In this document: in pieces, positions 13,301 to 25,300 of the stretch | How the letters are laid out: each line of letters opens with the position of its first letter | Numbering within the stretch: position 1 is the stretch's first letter | DNA from: Galaxea fascicularis | Lineage: Eukaryota; Cnidaria; Anthozoa; Scleractinia; Euphylliidae | Direction of reading: 5' to 3' | NCBI GenBank assembly: GCA_948470475.1 | Contig: OX419335.1 | Span: 36,144,297 to 36,208,296, forward strand | DNA length: 64,000 bases | Notes under the pieces: model-generated | Told to the model about the DNA's origin: nothing | Databases searched by the model: none | What the model saw: the letters and a program-made list of their open reading frames with translations, nothing else | Position numbers and translations under genes: made by a program

Positions 13301-16300
13301 CCTTTCCGCAATAAGGTCTTCCGGCACTTCCTCCACTCGAATTGTTCCACGTATATTATTAATAAGTATTCATACTGTTTTTCTCGTTCAAATTGGAATT
13401 AATTTGCACTTGTGGGTTTTTTTTTTTTAAAAAACTCACTCGTACAAATTAATTCTAGATTGAACTCGAAACCCTATGATTGGCCTATACTAATCCAGCA
13501 TATGAAGAATATTATGTGTGTAACATGTATGTATTCTACTGGGATTATCCATTAGATTAGCCTCTGCTAATTGAATGATCCCCGCTCACTGACTATTTAG
13601 ATATTATCATGTTTGTTCTTTATCTCTAACTACATGTTTATTTTCAATCTATACAGGAATTCGGAGTTTCAAAAAACACTTGCTCGCGTCGAGATAAAAT
13701 CAAGCTAATTGGGCACCAAGCCTTCTGCACGAGTATGCACATCCTCGGCCCAGGGCACTGAGGTGTCCGGACAGCGTCCTTTTTAGTGCCCGGGAACTGT
13801 GCCGCGTAACGGGCACTTAGTCTGAACGGGGCCTTAGTTTCTAAAACTGAATCATGTTCCATGTGAAGCACCTACCGTCCCTTGCGTCTTCTTCAGTTCA
13901 ACTAAGGCTTCCTTTAGTCTCGCATCAGCCACTGCAGTCGCTGCCTTAGCCGCTGCTTCAGCGCCAGCCTCAGCTCCAGCCTTGGCACCCGCCTGCGCTC
14001 CTGCCTCTGCACCGAATCTCGCCCCACTTCTATTAGCCGCAGCCATGCCAAGTGAGGCGCCTATTTTAGCCCCCGCCTTTGCTGCTATGATCTGCAGCTT
14101 GGCAGTGGTTATCATGCCCACTAGAAAAAAAAAAGTGCTGAAATGAATTTTTTTTGAAAGTATAAGTGATACGCCAATTTTTTTTCATATTCTTCCAGAC
14201 TATTCTGCTAGACTAATCTATTAGAATAATTCATCTGTTTGTATATTTGTTTGTTTGTTTGTTAACGAAATAGAAAGAAAAGAATTCAAGAATAAAAAAA
14301 AAAACGTAAGGATTGTTGGTAAAACGGCGTAAACTTCATGATAAAAATCACCTTTCCCTGGCCAAACTATAAAGAGGATTGAAATTATACTTACACATGA
14401 TACTCATAAAAATTGAATAACGGGAGTCTATCAAAGTAGAATAGCAGAACGAGAAAGTAGATTAAGTGAAATCAGATAATCTTCCATTCCTCCCTCCCTT
14501 CCTTCTTACCGCTTGTCAGTCAGCCACTCACTCACAATTCACCCACTATTCACCTCCTCTTCGGTGAATAATTGTTAATTATTCTGCAATACAAGTTTTC
14601 ATTTTCATTTCGAATAAAATCCATGTAGTACATATAACCACTCAATATGTTGAATATTTTTGCTAACAAAATTGCAGATGTTTGTCCTTTAGTTCTCTCA
14701 AACGAAGGCTCTGTCGAGATTTTGAGCGTGGGGTAAACCAGATGAAAACTACCAATACCTGGTGGAGGACCTTTGACGTAAGATCTCTTTGTCCTTAGAA
14801 ACGGAGAGGGTATCGGGGCATAAAATTTTCCATCTGGCGTCTGGACTGCCACCGCTAGGGTGTCGTTGCCATCCTGTTGTTTATGCAGTGCTTCGATGTA
14901 ATAATACTGACCTTTTTTCAAGGGTATGGGGAAAGAGGCTTGTTCAGCATATCTGGAAATTCCACGAACTCAGTGTTAGCTAGAGAAGAGGGAATTAGCG
15001 TTCACAACTTACATTCCATTCATAACTGCAATTAGTGTAATTTTTACGGTCAGATCAACAGTCGCCCTGTTAGGTTGTAGAAAAATAATTAGGTTTCTTT
15101 CTGAAAAAAGAAGCTCGTCTGTACCGCTATTTGTGTATAGATCATAGTACATTATCGTAAACTTTGGTTGCAGTTTTCAACTTCTGGGTTGAAGTTTCTT
15201 TAGTTGCTTTTTGTTTTTACACACATGTAAACTGGGGGTTCTGGACCAGTTTGGCCAGGCAAACCAACAAGGAGCTGAACCAGCAGAATGGCCGCGAAAT
15301 TAGCCTAGGCCACCCTTCGCACTCACACGGAAATAAGATTCAAAGCACCAAAAGCAGTCTTTATTCACACAAACCCAACACAAACCCAATTCAAACCCAA
15401 CGCAGCCCAGCGCGCAGCGCAGTTCAACAAGTATGCCACAAAAGCCATCCTGGATTTACCGGGCGCTCGTTTGGGTGGGCGCTAATTTTGCGGCCATTCG
15501 GCAAAGAGGGAAAAAAGCCGTCCCGTGGGCTGCAGGAGACTTTGGCTTCCGGTCTTGTCTCATTTTCCGGGTCGACATCCTTGCCGCCGACGACGAAGGG
15601 TGGAGCGCGAACAGCTCCACTGCTATACGAAAGACGCAAACGCTCGCACCATCCGCGCGGCGAGCAAAAAACCGACACAGCTCCACCCAAACGGGTGCGA
15701 CCCGTCGACGCTGTGGCCGCCAACAGACAAATTGTGTGGGAATGGCGGGGCAAAAAATACACCGGTATTCTTGTTCAGTATTGGGCATTTTTCTGGCGTA
15801 TACCAGTGTGTGTACCAGTTTTCGATTCGGAGTTTTGCGCACTGAAACATACCGGCAAACATCTCTTCTGCAAGGATGTCGACCCGGAAAATGGGACAAG
15901 ACCGGAAGCTGAAGTCCACCGCCTCCCACAGGACGGCTTTTTCTCACTTTGCCGGTTCTTGTACCTTCGCCGGGTAGGGGCACACGTGGACTCCGTGGCC
16001 GGTCGTTGTGTGGGCGTACCACGCGACGAAAATGTGGCCTTGCGGTCTGTCAGCGAGAACAAGGCACTTGTCCAGGCTGGCGGCGAGGGTTTGCCACTGT
16101 TTGCAGGGCGGTTGGACCACGAATAGGCCGTTCTCCTCGTCTTTGACGAAAACTTTCTCCAAGGCTTCCTCGATGCAGTCGGCGGCTTTCTCGCTCGAAA
16201 GCTCGTTTTGCGGGCAGGTGTACAGAGAGACTTCGATGCGTGTGCACCCTCGGGCTTGCACGTCCGAGTGCAGGAAGGTTAGGAGGAGGCGCTGGTTGGG

Positions 16301-19300
16301 GCAGTCGGCGTAGTCGGCCAGATGGCCGCCACCAGGTTCGCGGATTTCTCCTGCCTCGAAGTTCGACACGACCTTGTTGTAGATTTTTGTGCGGGCTGTG
16401 CGCCCTTCGGCGATGGTCGAGATCCAGGTGCAGACGTGCTCCCCGACGCTGTCGGTGTTTTCCAGGATTGTCTGCTCGTTCGCGCCTATCGCTGCGCAGA
16501 ACACCATGCCTTGTGAAAACCGACATTGGCCCCGAGCGCTTTGCGGTCCAGAACTCCAGAAAAATCATGAGTGTAGTCGAAGCTGTAGGTCCCGAACCCG
16601 AAGCCCCCAGGCACCTTTCAAAAACCGGCAGACCCTTGTGTAGGTTCTCCAGAGGGACTTCGGAAACGTCGCATTTCGCCACGAAATACCCGACGATCTC
16701 TTTTTGCATGTGGATCTCTTGGAATCTCCGTTCTGCTCTGCACAAGGTGTCGTTCTCTATTCTCGCGACGGTTGCGCGGATTGTGCTGCTCCACGCTTCT
16801 CCGGTCGAGACCGTGTGCACAATGGCTGTGTGGAAGCCCCGTTTACCCAGGGCTCTTTCCAAAGCTTTGGAAATGCTTGCCACCACGAGGTTTGCCACCC
16901 CGCTCTTCCCGCTCGTGCAGGAGAGCCTTCCTCTCTGGAAGACCCATTCCTCTCTGGCCAGATAGCCAAACACGTAGATATGGTTGACTAAAGGCGGGCG
17001 TCCCGTCAATGGGGCAGATTCGTGCGCCCGAGGTTCCCCGCCAGATAGTCGACCTTGGAAATGTCGGACGAAAGGTTGCTTCCGTACGCCTTTTCTAGAA
17101 GAAGGTGGGCTGCGAGGCCTTTTTGGCACCGAAGGCCCATCCAACTGTTCGCGGAAATCTATTCCTATAGCGGCGGGTGCCCAACGTCTAATAGGGCTTT
17201 TTTTCAGCAACCGCCTAAAGTTTCTGCCGAAAAATTTGCGCCTGAAGGCTCCGAAAAAAACTGTTGCTGAAAAGGAAATGGACACTCCTATAAGGATGGT
17301 TATTCAATGTGTCAGTTGCTTCTCGCCGAATAGCGTTTCTTTTTGTACTCTCGTGCAGGATTTGCTTCTTAAACACGGGTTTTTTTTAACCCGGCCCTTT
17401 GATTTTTTGATGGTTTTTTCGTCCACTTTTAGGATTGAGTGGTCTGATTGGAGCGGATGATCTTGCGGGTAGTCACTCGTATCAAAGAGGTCGGCGTGGG
17501 CGCCCATGTCCTTGTAAACGTCCTGCGTTTTGATTTCCAGCAGCAGCCTGTCCGTGTCGAACTTCAGACCGTACTGCTTTTTGAGGATGTTGTAGAAGAA
17601 GTCGTGCATCAATATCTTGCTGTTCTCGAGAATTGTCATGCCCGTTTAGACGGGCTTGGTGAGGGAGAGTCTGCTTTTGTGCATTTCGATTCCGGCAAGG
17701 TTGTTTGCAAAGAACTCGTGCCTTGAGTAGAGAAGGTTGCCGGCTAGTTTCCGGATTTTGTTGTTTTCGTATGTCAACTCGTTTGCGGAGGATTTCCATG
17801 GTTTTCCCGAAGACGGACTTGTTCATCAGCTTGTAGAAGTCCTTTTCGAAGGTGTTTTTAGCCTTCTTTCGGAAGTTCGTGTTCATCCGAATGTACGGCT
17901 CCATCCAGCGCTCCTGGTCGAATTCTAGCGTCCTGTGGACCTTTTTCAGCTTCATTCCCTGCGCGAAATAAAACTGCAGGTTGCGGTAAAGCACAACGTA
18001 ATTCTTTTTGTCCTGGAGCGTCAGCAAGAGCTTTTGGGTGTCTGGTTGGAGGTTCTTTTGATAGGGTGACATCCACTCTTTTAGCACCACCTTTTTCTCT
18101 GGCGCAAGGGGGTAGCTTTTGTGCTCTTCGTGCAACTCTTGGGGGTATTCGAGGTCAACCTCGAGAATCCAGCCTCGTTTCGCGTTCTCATTCTCCTCAA
18201 GTATCTGTTCCTCTTCAGACAAGAGCTGCACCCACTTGAACCCGCTCTTGGGGAGGGGCTTGCTCATTGCCCACCCGTACTGGTTGTTTGCGTCGAAGTA
18301 CATGATGTGCCTGTTTGGTTGGGAGGGGTTGTAGCCTGGCACTTGGGGGTTGTTTGCTTTTGCGTACCTCTTGCTGACCATCGAAATGCCTCTGTGCATC
18401 CCCCTCTCTACGAAGAGCTGCATGTCGATATCTGTCAGAAGCTCCAGCTCGACGCCTGTCTTTTTGAACAGCACGTCCCAGGACAAGTCGGGGGAAGTGT
18501 AGTAGTGCGCTGGGTACAGCCCGTGCTGCTTTTGGAAAAGGGTTTCGGAAGTTTTCGAAAACGTCGGCCAGCAATGCGACGTCTGTCTGGACGTCAAGTC
18601 GTGATAATCGCCAACCGATTTGCATCTGAACGTTTCCCAAACGGTACTCTTCGTTCGAAATGTACTCGCCGGAGAGCTTGCTGAAGAAGCTCTCTTTGCC
18701 GGGGTGGCTTTTTTTTGGTAAACCTTTCCAACAAGTCCATGTACTCGTAGGGGTAAATGCCTATTTGGAAGAAAAGATCAGTCTCAGCGCCGCGGGCATT
18801 GCGGGCATTTTCCAGAAACGTGGCAATGGTCTTTCACCGTGTCCCTCAAGTTTTTCTGAAGCAGCGGTGCAGCGAAGAATAGGCATTCTTCTTGAGTTTT
18901 ATTGATCCATTAATCTATTACATCTTTGTTATGTGTTACCTTTGTCAGCCCGACTAAGTTGTATTTTTCGCAGGCTTCGTCAAACCAGCGTTTGTGGCAT
19001 TTCCCGCAATACTTGTCCGCGTAATTGCCCCACACACCGAACTAGTCCTGAGGCATTGGCTCTGTGCAAAACAGGCACTCTTCTTGGGTTTTTTTCGATC
19101 CATTCGTCTGTTGCATTTGGAGTTCGGATGAATTTGATGTTGCTATAGGCTTCGTGTAAGCAGTGTTTGTGGCTTTGCCCGCAATACTTACCTGCGTAAT
19201 TGTCCCATATACTAAAGGAGTCCAGAAGCTCGGGTTTCACAAGGTTTTCGTTGCAAATGTGACAATTCTAGGCGTTCTTGCAGCTCACCCAATCGTTGTA

Positions 19301-22286
19301 CGCCATCACCAACGAAGCAGGAGTTTTCAAGCTTTCTTTCAGCTTTTTCTCAGTTTTCAAGATCCTTTCCAGAAATTCTTCCAATGCGTTTTTCTGCAGG
19401 TCTGCACCCTGCCTGTATTTACAAATAGGCAGCTTTTTCTCCAAGATCTTCTCGCCGTCTTCACCCTGTCTGTATTTCAGGAAAGGCACGATTTTGCCGT
19501 CGGATCTCACAACTGTGTAAGCAAACCCACAGGCTTCATGTTTGTCCGTTTTTTCTCGCCTGTCTTCGGGAATGTTTTGGATCAAAGCTTCGAAATCAGC
19601 ATAGATCACGAAAGGCGCTTTTATCTGTTTTTGGAAGTTTTGGAATTTCAGCTTGTTTTGACCTTTAGCATTTCAATCTTTGTTTGCGAGGGTGGGATTT
19701 TGCTTCTCAAGCTTGTTTATCTGTTTCAAAGGTGTTGGGAACTCAATGCCCTCCCAGTTGAGGCCGTCATTCATTGGATATTGGCCTAGTCTGTCAGAGT
19801 GATGGTTCGCCGGGAACAAGGCTGATCTCAGGGCCCATTTCAAACATTGATCTGTTTTTTACATTGATGATTGCCTTTTTGTTTGCCAACTTCTTTGGGA
19901 GAGGTATGTAAGTTCCTCCTCTCAAAGGTTGAAAGCGTTCGACGTTGACGTAGGCAATCGTTATTCCATCAATTTCCCATCCAGACCCTTGTTCCTCCCA
20001 GTCGTCGATTTCTCCCAGAACCCGGTCAACAAATTCATTGAATTTTTCGTTGAATGTTTCTTTGAGGTTTGCGAAGAAGTGCGGTTGATCTTCTTTGAAA
20101 TAGTGCCTTTGCTTGTTTTGTATTATTTCTCCGTCCTCATCCCACCTTTCGCCTTTGAATTTCACTTCCGGCCCGAAGCTCGCTTTGACGCTTCTTCTTT
20201 CGATTTCGTATTCGAGAACATTCCTGGCTTCCCCTTTCATTGTGTTTTCGGTAAAGCCGAGTATGTCTTTTACGTTATCGTTTCCGGGGCTGACGTTCAT
20301 TATCCAAACATTGAGCCAGCCGTTGAAGTCGGTTTGCGAGATTCGAAATTCTTCATGGTCCCTGAACAACTGCTGAAGATAGTGGCCGAAATCGTCTTCA
20401 GCCGGCTCTCTGAACAACTCCTGAAGAGCGTCGCCGAAATCGACGTTTTCGTCTATCTGGCGGAGAAAAATCTCCATAACAGCTTCTTCGTCGGGATCCG
20501 GGTTCCGAAACTTGGGATGAGGCTCCAGAATCAACTATTTTAAACTCTTTAGAGGTGCTTTTATGGGTGGAGCTGCCATATCCCTGATAGGTCCTCTCTC
20601 TAAAAGGGATGTGTGGATGTACCGCTTGACGCGCGATGCCATCACGGCCGTACCCGGTACCCCTTCTCTCTAAATGGGATGCTGGGATGGACCGCTTCAC
20701 TCGCGCCGTGCCAAGGCACCCCTTTGGCTAGCGTTGGTTGGTGTTGGCTGGCGTTGGCAACACATAGCAACGTCTAGCAACTTTTGGCAACAAAGTTTAG
20801 CAACCTGCTCGCGCGGGGCTGCGGTTGGGTTACGAAGCTGCTGCTATTTGGTTGCGTGGTGTTGCGGTTGGGTTGCGGGGCGCTGTATGTCTTTAAAGCT
20901 TGAGACACACATGTAAACTGGGGGTTCTGGAAAAGTAGCCAAAGGAGCGCCGGGCTAAATCCAGGATGGCTGTTGTAGCATACTTGTTTAAGCGCGCTGA
21001 GCGCTGGGCTGCGTTGGGTTTGTATTGGGTTTGTGTTGGGTTTGTGTGTGAATAAAGGCTACTTTTGGTGTTTTGAATCTTATTTCCATGTGAGCGCGAA
21101 GGGTGGCCTAGGCTTATTTAGCGGCCATTCTGCTGGCTCAGCTCTTTGTTGGTTTGCTTGGCCGAACTGGTCCAGAACCCCCAGTTAACATGTGTGTTTT
21201 TTCAATATTGATTTTATCAACGTTTGGGATAGAGAAATAGCTCACTCGTTAATTCTTAATCTTGGATGAGCGTAAATTGGCTTTTGAACAACCAGTCCCA
21301 GGTCACTGAAACCCAACTGTAAAATGAGCTCTTCGCAATTCAACTCATTAGAGCAACGTCGAAATCTTAAATAAAACCTGAGAGCGTTAATTTCTATGAT
21401 GCGAGGCCAGTGTTTGTATTTATGATTGAGATTATTAGCCAATTACAAAACAGCAAGGCAGGTCAAAATTGTTGGGGCAATTCCCGTTTCTTCCCCCATT
21501 ACAAAGTTTATTTTTAACCAGTGAAGGAAGAACATGCTTTGGTGTTAAAAGGATAGAAGTATGCGTAGTAAGTTCTCTAGTTCTCACGCAATTTCTACAA
21601 GTGTCCCAAGGTCTTTTGGCCTGCATCGAAGGTATGCTGTCCAGTTTCAATAACACGAAATGAATCACTAGTAATTGGCAGGTCATTCATAACTTCGACT
21701 CCTGTTTGGATAGCCTGTGTGCAGCCGCTCTTTCCCTTAAAAAAAATCGGGGAAGGATCTTTCTTGGAGAAAGGGCGTCTGTACGCAGACTACTGTTTGA
21801 AAAGCTTGGAATTTTCCTGGGTATGCGTGTGCCGACAATGGTAGAAAATTTATATCATGACATTAACAGCTTACTGTTTGAACTGATTAGAGAGCGTCTC
21901 ATGTCCGTCGTGAATCGAGCTTATAATTATTTTATTGTCAGGGTTGTCGTCTATACTCAGGAAAAGCTGTCCTTCATCATCGCTCGCTAAAATTGGAAAG
22001 GAGATGGCAAAGAGAATAAAATGGCGTTTGAAAGTCAGCACAGAGAATACTGCCGGTCAAACGAACGTGTAATATTTCACGAAAGCTACCATGATGTTAA
22101 AGGCATTATATATGGTGAATAAATACTGTTTATTTTATTAGCCTTACCGTACGCAGGAAAGAGAAACAATCAAGCTAAATGAAGCTAACGACGACTATAC
22201 TATCAGCTGGAATACCGCGTCAGGAAGCGCCAATTACTGTGGCACCAAGACAAAAGAATCATTTATTATAATTCTGGAAGAACTAC

Positions 22287-22379
<93 letters not shown>

Positions 22380-25300
22380 AAAATGGTGGAACGGCGAGAT
22401 TGATTTATTCTTAAGGTGGTGACACAATAGGCGACTTTATACGCCGATCGCCGCAAGATCTCGGCGTATAAAATCGCCGGTAACCGGCATGTCAGACATC
22501 GGTGATTAAATTCGCCGGCATTCTCCTAGTGTGCCAGTTCCTGAGATTTTGTACGCTCCGTAGCTGCGAATCGCCAGATGAGTCAGCCAATCAGTTTAGG
22601 CGACTTTTCATCACATTACTTTTCAAAATGGCGGACAGCAAAGATGCTTGAAGCCTTGGAAAATTAATGTGGCAAATCGTAGAAAATCGCCAAGTGAGCC
22701 CCCGTCAATCAACGTCGAAATAGCCCTTATTGACGACGTAAGCCATCTTTACACGCGCACAGAGAATGATGGGATAATTGCTTGGTCACATTGTCTCTTG
22801 GAGGGTAAACATTTTCAATGGCGTCCGAAGAGGACATTTTGCCAAACAAGATGTCAATACAGCTGTTTTCTAAGTGGAAGGTGGATCAGTTAAAACGTTT
22901 TTGCAAAAAGAAGAGTTGTTTTCTCCGGGAGAAAAGCAGGACTAGCTGAAAAGGCGTATTCTGCGTGGAAGCTGAAAGTCAAAGTCGCTAAAATTACACA
23001 AGGGTGAGAAGACGATGTCTCAACGAGAAGAAGGGAAAAGTTGACCATAGAATCGGGCGTCAGTCTTCCTTTTCTCAACAGCCTTAAAGAAGGATGGGAG
23101 AGGGCAGCGGCGTTCGACGTTTTGGAGGATGAGGTAGAGGTATGCAGCCGTCAGCAAAGGCCATCGGAAGGAAGGAAAGAGTTAACTGAGCTGGGAACAC
23201 ATACCCCGAGTAAAATTTCACTATATCAGTACAGATGTGAAACACTGTTTTATCCATTGTCAAATATCCTTTTAGATATAAGCTTGGAAGTGAATCCTAT
23301 GTCGTGAGTTTGCTAACACTGAAATGGTTGGAGCAAGCCTTCGTAAACTCAGTAACTTTGAAGCCTTTCTTGTTGATGAGCTCACAGGCAATCCAATTGT
23401 GGTGTGTGTCATTAAAAATAATATTTCCACCGCTACTCGGTTCGTTGAAATTCTAGGTTTTTAACGGTCAATTTTTTCATATCAACTTTTGATGACACAC
23501 ACTACGATTGGGCTGCCTGTGATGAGCTGTGACCATTTACTGTGCAATTTGGGATTAGGACTTCGATAAAAGTGTACTTCCCTCGTCCATATTAATATAC
23601 CTATGGAAACAAAGACGTTGTACTGAAGCAATTTAACTTATCGTTAGATAAAACAACTTACGGGACAAACAAAACAAAAAAACTTGCCGGAGAACTTACA
23701 GTTACCTGTCCGGATATCTTCGATCATTATTACATTCGTTGACGGCACAACGGTCCTTTTTTCCTATATCTTGATACAAAATTTCGTATATACATACATA
23801 AAATATCCTAAAGTATAAATTAGCTTTCAGAAATCTCTAAAAATTCGCGAAAACCGGATTTAACAAAGCATTGTTTACGTCACAACCAACTGCCAATTTA
23901 TCGCGAATTCAACTGTTTGGCCCCTGAGTGACCACGTGACTCTAACATTTTCCCGACAACACCTAAGTGCCATGGCTGAAATCGGAAATAAGGGCTATTC
24001 ACTCGCGATTTTTTGCTGGCGATTAAAGTCCCCGCAATCGGTGTATAAAATTACCTAGTGTGTCGCCGGCTTTAGAACTGAGCCTCATTACATACTGACT
24101 GAGTATCCTGCACCCCATATTTTTGTTTTCTTTCAGTGCAAATGTTTATAAACTGATTTTCATTGTTTTTTAATGTGTTCATTTAGGAGCTAGAGCTTCT
24201 TATTGGCTGAGAAACGAGGTAAGCTTGGGTAACCAATCAAAGGGAGAAGTCAGAAGCAAAGCAAACGCGAATTGCTTTCGACACTCCCGAGTAAACCACC
24301 TTGGTATGCCTGTGTGTTTGTTCAATACCTAAGAAGAATGTATGATTTCCAGTCTGTTGAGGGACAAAAAAACCGGATACCCGCGATCCATAAACATCTC
24401 CCCAGTTTGGTGGTTGCTGGAATGACGACGCGTACGTGACTATGTTTGGCAAAGTGGGAAAGCGCGGGTTCTCGACAAGGTACTTGATCAAATAGCCGTC
24501 AATTCCGTCCCATCGTTCAATTATCACTCCTTGTCGTTGTTTTTGCTCTGATGATAGTAGGATATATTTCAAAAGTTAGTTACTTCCTAGGTGAGACCCC
24601 ACAATACAAAGGCACAAAACTGTCTCCCAAAAAGTACAAATTGTTTAGAGAATTATTTATGACCACAATACTGCAATTCACTAACGACAACAAAAGACCT
24701 TAACATATCACTCAAACGGTCGAGTAAAAACGCCTTGAATCATGTCACCCTAAGTTGTCTTTAAATTGCTTAGCCGAGAAATCGCCACACGGCCTCCAAA
24801 TTGTCCCGCGAGTCTAAATATCCATATTTCTGAACTAATTATTGACGCATTTCGGGGGTGTTACACAAGCCTTCTAGGGTAGTTCCTAAAAACGGAAACT
24901 GTGGTGCTGCGTCGGTAGGGGAGTTATACACAAAAATTTGGTTTTATCAACGGAGATGAGAATGTAAACTGGCCACCGTACAGGGATTCTAAAAGCTGAC
25001 GTTTAGAGCGTTAGCCCTTCGTCAGAACAAAGCGAGGAATTATGGGTTGTGTGTAGTTTATATAGTGGAGGACGAGCCACGCTATTGGCGGTAACATGGC
25101 AACGCGAAAAATAGGAATACATTAGTTGAATTTTTAAAATGGCGTTGATACCGTGGGGATTAAGGTAGCCTGTTTCAGGCGCTCATATAATAAACGCGGC
25201 GCGACAGTATCAGCAGAGCGATGTGAAAAACAGAGGGGGCTTTGGACGGGCGGCGGAAAGGAACGCCTGTAAAACGTCTTTTAAAAAGGTCTTTCCCGTA

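Larger units (their letters stand above)
15219..21197 (-). mobile_element. Protein-primed DNA polymerase B element (Polinton/adintovirus-like), decayed, with long TIRs
   Basis: About 5.98 kb, bounded by near-identical inverted ends beginning ACACACATGTAAACTGGGGG (right end with one change) and flanked by TTTTT on both sides, a possible 5-bp target duplication. All recognisable genes run on the minus strand and are broken. The polymerase belongs to the protein-primed family B group found in Polinton/Maverick-like elements and related cnidarian repeats. No capsid or integrase was recognised inside this copy. The GC-rich composition at 15.4-18.6 kb contrasts with the AT-rich flanks. It sits in the intron of gene A between the second and third PA14 exons. 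Confidence 0.75.

Noticed and set aside
15164..16126. 320-codon plus-strand frame at the left TIR
   Set aside because: It runs through the inverted repeat and opposite the element genes; no recognisable domain and no supporting signals.
14759..24547. PA14 domain as a sign of a toxin
   Set aside because: PA14 is a widespread extracellular sugar-binding fold; the fibrocystin-like version and its context point to adhesion or structure.
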